The position numbers and the translations under genes are program-made. The notes beneath the pieces are model-generated. The model was not told the origin of the DNA and made no database searches. It saw only the letters and a program-made list of their open reading frames with translations. Positions 44,687 to 54,680 of a DNA stretch of 64,000 nucleotides are shown one piece after another; the first letter of the stretch is position 1; each line of letters starts with the position of its first letter. Origin of the DNA: Anaerorhabdus furcosa (lineage in GTDB: Bacteria; Bacillota_I; Bacilli_A; Erysipelotrichales; Erysipelotrichaceae); assembly GCF_900167375.1 (NCBI RefSeq), contig NZ_FUWY01000001.1, forward strand, positions 558,001-622,000, read 5' to 3'.

Positions 44687-44713
44687 AAAAGTCACCAGAT
44701 GGTGACTTTTTTT
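44687..44713 (+). terminator. Terminator/attenuator between rpmH and rnpA
   Basis: A 10-bp perfect stem (44687-44696 with 44701-44710) has a four-base loop and seven T. It is a textbook intrinsic terminator placed inside the operon, 10 bp before the rnpA ATG. Confidence 0.85.
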
Positions 44714-44722
44714 CAAAATTTT

Positions 44723-45064
44723 ATGAAGATACAATATCGCATTAAGAAACAAGAAGAATTTCAAACCATAATAGGTAAGAAAAAATCAATTGCGAACGCT
44801 ACTTTTGTCCTATACTATCAACCTAAACAAGAGCTTTGGTCTAGAATAGGTATCTCTGTGGGTAAAAAGATTGGAAATGCCGTTTACCGTAATAAATACA
44901 AAAGACAATGTCGAATGATTTTACAAGAAACTGTAGATTTTAACAGTTATCCTTGTGATTTAATCATTATTGTTAGAAATAAATTTACTAAGCAGTCTTA
45001 TCTAGATAACAAAAAAGACTTGGAAAGCTTATTAAATAAAGTTACAATTATAAAGCATATATGA
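44723..45064 (+). CDS. rnpA: Ribonuclease P protein component
   Basis: RnpA binds the RNase P RNA and helps process tRNA 5' ends. Read from the ATG at 44723, the 113-residue basic protein has RIGISVGKKIGNAVYRNKYKRQCR, the RNR-type motif in a variant form. No ribosome site is visible before the ATG, only TTCAAAATTTT after the terminator. Translation may depend on coupling or on the read-through transcript. It sits 14 bp upstream of yidC. Confidence 0.92.
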   Translation: MKIQYRIKKQEEFQTIIGKKKSIANATFVLYYQPKQELWSRIGISVGKKIGNAVYRNKYKRQCRMILQETVDFNSYPCDLIIIVRNKFTKQSYLDNKKDLESLLNKVTIIKHI

Positions 45065-45077
45065 TGAGGAGATTTAA

Positions 45078-45965
45078 ATGAAAAGAAAAACAAAAAAAAT
45101 TATTCTCTTAGTAGGAATCTTTGCAGCACTATTTCTATTAAGTGGATGTACTACTCCCATGGTCAAAGATCCTGAGACAGGAAAAGAAGTCGTAAAATTA
45201 ATTACAACTTCAACAACTTTCCAAGACATATTTAATTCTGAGAGTTGGTTCAGTGCATTAATTGTTTTCCCATTATCACAATTAATGAATTACTTAACAC
45301 CAATCATTGGTGTTGTTGCGGCAATCGCTATTGTTACTGTTGGAGTTAACGTATTTACAATGTTACTTACTGTTAAGTCAACTGTAGCTTCTCAAAGAAT
45401 GCAACAACTACAACCAGAGATGGATAAAATTACAAAGAAGTATGAAGGTAAAACAGATGATCGTTCTCGTATGGCACAAGCACAAGAAATGCAAAACCTA
45501 TACAAGAAGTTCAATATCAATCCATTCTCAATGATTTTAGTAACATTCTTGCAATTACCAATTATCTTAGCTATCTATCAATCTGTTCAACGTTCTGAAG
45601 CTGTTGCACATGGTCATTTCTTAGGATTAAGTTTAGAACAAACTCCTTGGAATGGATTACTAGAAGGTCAATACATGTATATCGTCTTATTCGTGTTGAT
45701 GCTTGCATGTCAATTCGGTTCAATGTACTTACCACAATTCTTAGCAAAACAAAAAGCGAAGAAGGAAGCTGAAGCTGCAGGTAAGAGATATACACCAACA
45801 ACTAACAAAGCAAACAACATGATGTATTATATGATGGTTCCTGTTATGGTTTTATCTGTAATGTGGCCATCTGCTATGACAATCTACTGGGCTATTTCAT
45901 CTTTAACAATGATTGCGAAAACACTTATTGTACAAAAATTCTTTATTGACAAGAAAGAAGGTTAA
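45078..45965 (+). CDS. yidC: Membrane protein insertase YidC
   Basis: YidC inserts and folds membrane proteins. The 295-residue Gram-positive type has a lipoprotein signal with Cys24 (LLSGCTTP) and the conserved insertase core of five helices: FSALIVFPLSQLMNYLTP, then PEMDKITKKYEGK, NPFSMILVTFLQLPI and the C-terminal hairpin helices. yidD, often between rnpA and yidC, is absent here. It is followed by jag after 2 bp. Confidence 0.95.
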   Translation: MKRKTKKIILLVGIFAALFLLSGCTTPMVKDPETGKEVVKLITTSTTFQDIFNSESWFSALIVFPLSQLMNYLTPIIGVVAAIAIVTVGVNVFTMLLTVKSTVASQRMQQLQPEMDKITKKYEGKTDDRSRMAQAQEMQNLYKKFNINPFSMILVTFLQLPIILAIYQSVQRSEAVAHGHFLGLSLEQTPWNGLLEGQYMYIVLFVLMLACQFGSMYLPQFLAKQKAKKEAEAAGKRYTPTTNKANNMMYYMMVPVMVLSVMWPSAMTIYWAISSLTMIAKTLIVQKFFIDKKEG

Positions 45966-45967
45966 TT

Positions 45968-46594
45968 ATGAAAAAATATACTGCTAAAACATTAGATGAA
46001 CTTTTAAAAAATGCCGCAAATGATAAGCATGTAGAAATTAATGATTTAACTTATTTTGTAACAGAAGAAAAAAAAGGTATTCTTGGAATTGGAACTTCAG
46101 TTAGTGCTGATGTTTACTGTATGGATGATGTGAAAGAATTTATCTTTAATTATTTAGGCGAATTCTTTACTGAATTAAACCAAGAAATTGAAGTTGAAAT
46201 TGTAAGACAAAATGACGGATTCAAAGTCATGTTGAATGCTGAAAACAATGCAATTCTCATTGGTAAGAATGGTCAAACACTTCAAGCAATGAATACAGTA
46301 TTACGTGGTGCAGTAAATAGTACATTTAAAAAACGTATTCCTACATTAATTGATATCAACAACTACAAAACAGATCGTTATGCTAAAGTAAAAGCTATGG
46401 CTAAGCGTATCGCAAGAACTGTACAAAAAACAAAAGTTGAAGCAGTTCTAGATCCAATGCCTAACGATGAACGTAAAGTAATTCATCAATTCTTAGGAGA
46501 AATGGATCATATCAAAACAGAATCTGAAGGTGAAGGTAATCATCGTCACTTAAAGATTATGTATGATGAAAATAAAAAAGGAACTACAAATTAA
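45968..46594 (+). CDS. jag: RNA-binding protein Jag/KhpB
   Basis: The 208-residue protein has the Jag N-terminal domain (about 1-45, TAKTLDELLKNAAND), a KH domain (LIGKNGQTLQAMNTVLRG) and a C-terminal R3H domain (DPMPNDERKVIHQFLGE). KhpB with KhpA binds many RNAs and affects cell elongation. It is the last gene of the rpmH cluster. mnmE/trmE, mnmG and rsmG, which often follow, are not in this window. Confidence 0.93.
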   Translation: MKKYTAKTLDELLKNAANDKHVEINDLTYFVTEEKKGILGIGTSVSADVYCMDDVKEFIFNYLGEFFTELNQEIEVEIVRQNDGFKVMLNAENNAILIGKNGQTLQAMNTVLRGAVNSTFKKRIPTLIDINNYKTDRYAKVKAMAKRIARTVQKTKVEAVLDPMPNDERKVIHQFLGEMDHIKTESEGEGNHRHLKIMYDENKKGTTN

Positions 46595-46596
46595 TT

Positions 46597-46632
46597 AGAA
46601 GGGACAGAATGATAAATTTTGTCCCTTTTTTT
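46597..46632 (+). terminator. Terminator after jag
   Basis: AGGGACA pairs with TGTCCCT (about 46600-46606 and 46620-46626), with further A-T pairs inside, and seven or more T follow. The next gene starts at 46660, after this hairpin. Confidence 0.8.
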
Positions 46633-46659
46633 GTTATACTTTGTATTGAGGTATACATA

Positions 46660-47457
46660 ATGAAAATTACTGCTTTAGTTGAGAATATTTCTCACACAGA
46701 TTTAAAACCGATTCATGGATTATCTTTATTTATTGAAACAAAGCATCACAACATACTATTTGATTTAGGACCAGATTCAACTTTATTTGAGAATGCAGAA
46801 AAATTGAATATTGATCTTCGTATGATTGATGTCGTTTTCATATCTCATGGTCATTATGATCACGGAGGAGCTCTAAAAAGATTTCTAGATATAAATAATA
46901 CCGCAAAAATTTATGTGCAAAGAAAAGCATTTGAGAAGCATTATAATAAAATTAGTCTATTTAAAATTAGTGTTGGAATTGATCAGCATTTAGAAAATCA
47001 TCCTCAAGTTATTCTTGTGGATGGTGATTTAAAAATTGATGATGAATTAACTTTATTTGTAGTAAGCAATATAAGCAAATGTCGATCTATTGAAAATGAT
47101 CATCTTTATACAAAAGAGGGGAAAGATAATTTTCTTCATGAACAAAATTTAATCATCAATGAAAATACAACTGCCCTTATTATGGGATGTGGACATGCAG
47201 GTTTAATTAATATTCTCGAAAAAGCTAAAGAAGTAAATCCTCATATTTGTGTTGGTGGATATCATTTAGCTTATCCAGCAACAAAGAAACAAATTAATTA
47301 TCCACTACTTGATCAAATCATTTTGGAGTTAGAAAATTATCCAAATATAGAATTTTACACTTGCCATTGCACTGGCATAAAGAGTTATGAATATTTAGCA
47401 TCTAAGCTAGATTGTATGCACTATTTATCGTGTGGTGAAACCTATAGATTTGACTAG
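46660..47457 (+). CDS. MBL-fold metallo-hydrolase
   Basis: This metallo-beta-lactamase-fold hydrolase has 265 residues. The ATG at 46660 has GAGGTATA upstream; the frame's earlier part lies inside the jag terminator. It has the metal motif SHGHYDHGG and HxH-type motifs GCGHAG and GGYHL, and ends in TCHCTG, resembling the COG1237 branch (dihydropterin-related enzymes). The substrate is unknown. It is co-oriented with the rpmH operon and ends just left of the origin. Confidence 0.82.
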   Translation: MKITALVENISHTDLKPIHGLSLFIETKHHNILFDLGPDSTLFENAEKLNIDLRMIDVVFISHGHYDHGGALKRFLDINNTAKIYVQRKAFEKHYNKISLFKISVGIDQHLENHPQVILVDGDLKIDDELTLFVVSNISKCRSIENDHLYTKEGKDNFLHEQNLIINENTTALIMGCGHAGLINILEKAKEVNPHICVGGYHLAYPATKKQINYPLLDQIILELENYPNIEFYTCHCTGIKSYEYLASKLDCMHYLSCGETYRFD

Positions 47458-47565
47458 AATTAAAATTCTAATTTAACTTCATTTTAAGACGTGATAGAGC
47501 ATTTGATTCAAAATACATTCTACTACATTAAATTAGCTTGAAACCGCTTTATAACGCTTTAATTC

Positions 47566-47608
47566 TCATCGGTTATGTGGAAAACTAACATATAACCGAT
47601 GATTTTTT
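47566..47608 (+). terminator. Terminator at the left edge of the origin region, with a DnaA box in its loop
   Basis: An 11-bp stem (47566-47576 with 47592-47602) is followed by seven T. The loop contains TGTGGAAAA (47576-47584), a reverse DnaA box. Confidence 0.75.
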
Positions 47609-47955
47609 TAATTGTTGAAAAAATTAACTTCGAATCATATGAGAAATCCACAATATTTTAGAGTTTTCAACAATGAAATCACAATCCACAATCATTAGTT
47701 TTCCACAATTGTGGAAAACTGTTGAAAACACTAAAATACCCTTTATTTATCGCGTATTTTGATTGTTGATAAATGGAGATAACTTCAAGGCACATTCGAT
47801 TTTCCCACATTTTCCACAATCTATATCTATGTGGTAAACTTTTCCACGATTTATCCCCTTTTTAAAGTTGTGGAAAATTGTGGAAAACTCAAAAATAGTT
47901 AGTAATTATCACTCTTTATTTATTTTTCTGTTGTGGATAAAAAAAGTTTTCCACA
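47576..47955. other. Replication origin, DnaA-box field upstream of dnaA (oriC left part)
   Basis: The 592-bp gap 47458-48049 has no gene. It holds many DnaA boxes. Forward TTTTCCACA lies at 47699, 47810 and 47947. Reverse TGTGGAAAA lies at 47576, 47710, 47869 and 47879. A perfect reverse TTATCCACA lies at 47932-47940, with near-matches at 47644, 47682, 47801, 47830 and 47840. A dense cluster just upstream of dnaA is the normal signature of a Bacillota origin. Confidence 0.88.
47697..47720. repeat. 24-bp perfect palindrome made of two opposed DnaA boxes
   Basis: TTTTCCACA (47699-47707) and TGTGGAAAA (47710-47718) face each other, two bases (AT) apart, and the symmetry extends two bases further on each side without a mismatch. 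Such symmetric pairs are rarer than tandem boxes. Confidence 0.85.
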
Positions 47956-47983
47956 ATTTGCTGTTTTTTACCTAGATTTAACA

Positions 47984-48038
47984 TGCTATAATGTTCCTAC
48001 AACTTATATTTATTTAGTGAAAATTTATAAGGAAGGGG
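47984..48038 (+). promoter_or_regulatory. dnaA promoter (extended -10) and ribosome site
   Basis: TGCTATAAT at 47984-47992 is an extended -10 box. GGAAGGGG at 48031-48038 is the ribosome site, 11 bp before the ATG. Two DnaA boxes (47932 and 47947) lie directly upstream, fitting repression of dnaA by its own product. Confidence 0.65.
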
Positions 48039-48049
48039 CAACTATTTTT

Positions 48050-49426
48050 ATGACTAACAATTCTTTTTATTTGAATGAAATTTGGTCGAGAACTCTTGAA
48101 TCAATTGGGACTTCTGGACGTGTAGATAACTTCGTATTTGATAATTTTTATAAGGAATCAAACCTTGTTGATTTAAATGAGAAGAAAGCTCTTATTTCTG
48201 TTGCTTCGTTTATTCATAAAACTTTATTAATGAATGAAATTGATTTAATTTCTACTACATTAGAAGATATATTAAACGCACCTACAAAATTGCAATGCGA
48301 TATTATATTAGAAAAAGATTTAACACGCTTTGTTGATAATACAAATGAAGTCAATATTATTGAATCAATGGATGAATCATTTGATAGTAGCCCTTTAAGA
48401 GAAGATAGAACCTTTGAGAATTTCATTGTTGGTGATTGTAATCGGGAAAGTCACTCTGCAGCACTAGCTTGTGCATATAATCCTGGTAACTTGTTTAATC
48501 CTTTGTTTATTTATGGTAATTCTGGATTAGGTAAAAGTCATTTGCTTTGTGCTATTGGTAATTATGTAAAGAAAAATGAACCTAGTAAAAAAGTATATTA
48601 TACAGATTCAAATAAATTTGTAGATAATGTTGTTAATTCTATCAAATTAGGTAAAATCGATGCCTTTAAGAAGTATATGTATTCAATTGATGTTTTATTG
48701 ATTGATGATATTCAATTTATTGCTGGTAAAGAGAAATCACATGAGATATTTTTCTCTATATTTAATGAATTAGTTAATAATCGTAAGCAAATTTGTATCG
48801 TTTCTGATCGTTTACCTACTGAAATTAAAGGACTTGAAGATCGTTTGATTAGTAGATTCTCTTCAGGTTTATCTGTTGGTATTGATTCTCCTGAATTTGA
48901 GACATCTTTAGCAATTCTAAAATTAAAGATGAGTAATTCTGCATTTGAATCAAGAAATATAGATGAAGAAGCTTTATCTTTTATAGCATCTAACTTCAAT
49001 CGTGACGTAAGACAGTTAGAAGGGGCTTTAAATCGAGTTCTATTCTATGCGATTGAGTTTCAAAAAGATGATGGAAAGATTCGTTTTGATACGGCTACCA
49101 ACGCTTTAAGAGGTCAAGTGCTTGTTTCTGATAAGTCGGGTATAACCGTTCGAAAAATTATAAAATGTGTATCTGAATATTATGGATTAACAAAGCAACA
49201 ACTAACAAGTAAGACACGGACTAAAAACATTTCAACCGCTAGACAGATTGCTATGTTCATGTGTCGTAAGTTACTTGATTTACCTTACATTAAAATTGGT
49301 GAAGAATTTGGTGGTAGAGATCATTCTACAGTAATGAGTTCTTGTGAGAAAGTTGAAAAACAAAGTAAAGCTAGTGGTGCTTATTTACAAGCTTTAAATG
49401 AAATTGAAAAAATTATTAAGTCTTGA
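48050..49426 (+). CDS. dnaA: Chromosomal replication initiator protein DnaA
   Basis: DnaA opens the origin and loads the helicase. Read from the ATG at 48050 it has 458 residues. Domain I/II form about residues 1-115. AAA+ domain III has Walker A GNSGLGKSH (156-164) and Walker B LLIDDIQFI. C-terminal domain IV has the DnaA signature GEEFGGRDHSTVMSS. The frame opens 39 codons earlier inside the origin, but that part covers DnaA boxes and the promoter. Confidence 0.97.
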   Translation: MTNNSFYLNEIWSRTLESIGTSGRVDNFVFDNFYKESNLVDLNEKKALISVASFIHKTLLMNEIDLISTTLEDILNAPTKLQCDIILEKDLTRFVDNTNEVNIIESMDESFDSSPLREDRTFENFIVGDCNRESHSAALACAYNPGNLFNPLFIYGNSGLGKSHLLCAIGNYVKKNEPSKKVYYTDSNKFVDNVVNSIKLGKIDAFKKYMYSIDVLLIDDIQFIAGKEKSHEIFFSIFNELVNNRKQICIVSDRLPTEIKGLEDRLISRFSSGLSVGIDSPEFETSLAILKLKMSNSAFESRNIDEEALSFIASNFNRDVRQLEGALNRVLFYAIEFQKDDGKIRFDTATNALRGQVLVSDKSGITVRKIIKCVSEYYGLTKQQLTSKTRTKNISTARQIAMFMCRKLLDLPYIKIGEEFGGRDHSTVMSSCEKVEKQSKASGAYLQALNEIEKIIKS

Positions 49427-49502
49427 ACTTTACACACTTTTACGCTTTTATTTCACATAGAAAAGTGTTAAAATATACTTATAAAATAAGGCGATTTGGA
49501 AG

Positions 49503-49557
49503 TTTTCCACTTTTCCACAGTCTTAATAGTAATAATTCTTTAAAAACTATTTATATA
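49503..49557 (+). other. Candidate origin unwinding region between dnaA and dnaN
   Basis: Two abutting DnaA boxes (TTTTCCACT 49503-49511 and TTTTCCACA 49511-49519) are followed 4 bp later by TAATAGTAATAA (49524-49535). That reads as four consecutive 3-base repeats of the DnaA-trio type (TAA/TAG). An A/T-only run to about 49557 comes next. B. subtilis has its unwinding element in the same gene gap. Assignment is inferred from pattern and position. Confidence 0.6.
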
Positions 49558-49572
49558 TACTAGGAGGCCACT

Positions 49573-50694
49573 ATGAATTTCAAAGTATCGAAGAGAATTT
49601 TCTACAATGCATTACAAGTAGTTTCAAGAGCAATCTCTGCAAATTCTCCATTACCTTCTTTATCAGGAATTAAAATTGAAGTAAATGATGATCATATTAT
49701 TTTAACAGGAAGTGATTCAGATATTTCTATTCAAAAGATTTTGAATAATGATGATGAAGATTTAAACTTAATTGTAAAAGAAACAGGATCGATTGTTATT
49801 GAAGCTAAATACATTTTAGAAATCGTTAGAAAAATTGATGCTGATGAAATTAATTTTGAAATCGTTGATGGATCATTAACAAAAATTAGTGGACTTTCTG
49901 CAGAATACAAAATTAATGGTATGAGAAGCAGTGATTATCCTGCAATTGATTTTTCAAAACCAAGTCAACAATTTGATATGGATGCAGATGTTTTAATGAA
50001 AGTTATTAATCAAACAAGTTTTGCTACAAGTGATAAAGAAACAAGACCAGTATTAACTGGTGTTAACTTTAGATGCAAAGGTGGTAAGCTTGAATGTGTT
50101 GCAACAGATAGCTATCGTTTAGCTAGAAAAGAAATTGAATTAGAAGGTGATAATAATTTTAATATTACTATTCCTGCTAAGAGTTTAAATGAAATTGTGA
50201 AGACAATTGATAAAGATGGTAAAGTTAATGTTTGTGTTTCTGATAAGAAAGCACAATTTTGGATTAGTAATACATTAATTCAAACACGCTTAATTGATGG
50301 TTCATATCCTGAAACTGAAAGATTAGTACCTACTGAATTTTTACATGAAATGATTGTTGATAGTCGTGATATTCTTAATGCTATTGATCGTGCATCATTT
50401 ATTAAAAATGAAGGGATTTCAATTGTAAAATTGAGTGCTGATTCTAAAGAAGTTGTTATTTCAAGTAAATCGCAAGAAGTTGGTTCATCTACAGAAAGAT
50501 TGAATGTAATTTCTTATACTGGCGATCCAATAGAAATAAGTTTTAGTGGAAGATATGTATTTGAAGCTATTCGTACTTTATCTACTACAACAGTTAAAAT
50601 TCAATTTAGTGGTGAAATGAAACCATTTGTTATTAAGAACAATGAAGATGATTCAATTCTTCAATTGGTATTACCAGTAAGAACTTATTCATAA
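49573..50694 (+). CDS. dnaN: DNA polymerase III beta subunit (sliding clamp)
   Basis: DnaN is the ring that tethers polymerase to DNA. The 373-residue protein has the three clamp domains and typical segments NFKVSKRIFYNALQVVSRAI, TDSYRLARKEI near the middle, and the C-terminal peptide LQLVLPVRTYS, which matches the conserved MxLxxPVRxY end. AGGAGG precedes the start. A terminator follows, so it is not directly joined to recF. Confidence 0.97.
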   Translation: MNFKVSKRIFYNALQVVSRAISANSPLPSLSGIKIEVNDDHIILTGSDSDISIQKILNNDDEDLNLIVKETGSIVIEAKYILEIVRKIDADEINFEIVDGSLTKISGLSAEYKINGMRSSDYPAIDFSKPSQQFDMDADVLMKVINQTSFATSDKETRPVLTGVNFRCKGGKLECVATDSYRLARKEIELEGDNNFNITIPAKSLNEIVKTIDKDGKVNVCVSDKKAQFWISNTLIQTRLIDGSYPETERLVPTEFLHEMIVDSRDILNAIDRASFIKNEGISIVKLSADSKEVVISSKSQEVGSSTERLNVISYTGDPIEISFSGRYVFEAIRTLSTTTVKIQFSGEMKPFVIKNNEDDSILQLVLPVRTYS

Positions 50695-50721
50695 AAAACA
50701 ACGATAATTAATCGTTGTTTT
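50695..50721. terminator. Terminator after dnaN, shared with the convergent GNAT gene
   Basis: An 11-bp perfect stem (50695-50705 with 50711-50721) has a five-base loop containing the end of the GNAT stop. A and T runs flank it. Confidence 0.8.
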
Positions 50722-51157
50722 CTTTTCTATCATTTACCATTTGCATATAAGGTAGTACTTTGTATCCTAAGCGTTCATATAGAGCTATAGCTCGTTGGTT
50801 GTCTTCTTCTACCTCTAGACGATAGCGGGCTGCTTTTATATTCGCATTTACATAGGCAAAGACTTCTTTACCTAATCCTTTACCTTGGTAATTAGGTCTT
50901 ACATAAATTTCTTCAAACCAGATACTTGGGCCACCAACTTCTGGTGAAAATGATTTACTTAGTAAAGCATATCCGGCTGGTTCATTATTAAATTCTAATA
51001 TAAAGCATTCTAGATAGTCTTTTGAGCGAATAATTTCATTAAATGTATCTTGTATATAAGATACTGGAATTGGTTCTAAAACGGCATCAGAATGATAAAA
51101 TTCATCACACAGTTCCATAAACAAAGATTCATCTTTTTTTTCTACATGTCTTAACAT
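50708..51157 (-). CDS. GNAT-family N-acetyltransferase
   Basis: The 149-residue protein has the GNAT core: EPAGYALLSKSF, then IWFEEIYVRPNYQGKGLGKEVFAYV (acetyl-CoA loop R/QxxGxG/A) and RLEVEEDNQRAIALYERLGYKVL. The substrate is unknown. It lies on the reverse strand between dnaN and rlbA and breaks the usual dnaA-dnaN-rlbA-recF run. AAAGGAGAG and TATAAT lie upstream of its start. Confidence 0.9.
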   Translation of the reverse strand: MLRHVEKKDESLFMELCDEFYHSDAVLEPIPVSYIQDTFNEIIRSKDYLECFILEFNNEPAGYALLSKSFSPEVGGPSIWFEEIYVRPNYQGKGLGKEVFAYVNANIKAARYRLEVEEDNQRAIALYERLGYKVLPYMQMVNDRKENND

Positions 51158-51379
51158 AAATAACTCTCCTTTCTTACGATTATAACAAAACGTAATGAAT
51201 TAATCCAATTAGCTTATTTATTCTAGACAAAGTAAGAATAAGTGAAGTAAAAACAATCAAGAAATTTGAATAAGTATTAGGAAATAAATGAAATAAAAGT
51301 AAAGACTTTTTTGATTCATTTTAAATTAGTAAAAAGTGTAAAAAAAGCTTGATAAAATGCACATATTTTGATGTTTTTG

Positions 51380-51388
51380 TGGTATAAT
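51380..51388 (+). promoter_or_regulatory. Extended -10 promoter for the rlbA-recF-gyrB-gyrA run
   Basis: TGGTATAAT at 51380-51388 is an extended -10 box 37 bp before the rlbA start. No good -35 is visible. The rest of the 51158-51425 gap is AT-rich and shows no gene. Confidence 0.55.
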
Positions 51389-51425
51389 TTAATAGGGTTT
51401 TTGTGCCTAAAAAAGAGGAATATTT

Positions 51426-51625
51426 ATGACAAAAATTAATACTGATTTTATTACTTTATCACAGTTATTGAAAATGGAAGATTTAGTTAGTTCAGGAGGA
51501 GAAGTTAAGTACTTTTTAGCTAACGAAAAAGTTTTAGTAAATGATCAAGAAGAAAATCGTAGAGGAAAAAAATTATATCCAAATGATGTCATAAAGATTC
51601 ATGGTAAAAAGTTTATTATTGAAAA

Positions 51626-51629
<4 letters not shown>
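51426..51629 (+). CDS. yaaA: S4 domain-containing protein YaaA (RlbA)
   Basis: The 67-residue protein is a small S4 RNA-binding domain: DFITLSQLLKMEDLVSSGGEVKYFLANEKVLVNDQEENRRGKKLYPNDVI. In B. subtilis, yaaA (rlbA) sits between dnaN and recF, and its product is linked to 50S assembly. Here it overlaps recF by 4 bp, the conserved context. Confidence 0.93.
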
Positions 51630-54662
<3,033 letters not shown>

Positions 54663-54680
54663 GGAAGGGGGAATCATTAA

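Noticed and set aside
46609-46659. Upstream start of the MBL-fold gene
   Set aside because: It lies inside the jag terminator; GAGGTATA fits the ATG at 46660.
47933-48049. N-terminal extension of DnaA by 39 codons
   Set aside because: It covers two DnaA boxes and the promoter, its residues do not match DnaA, and GGAAGGGG supports the ATG at 48050.
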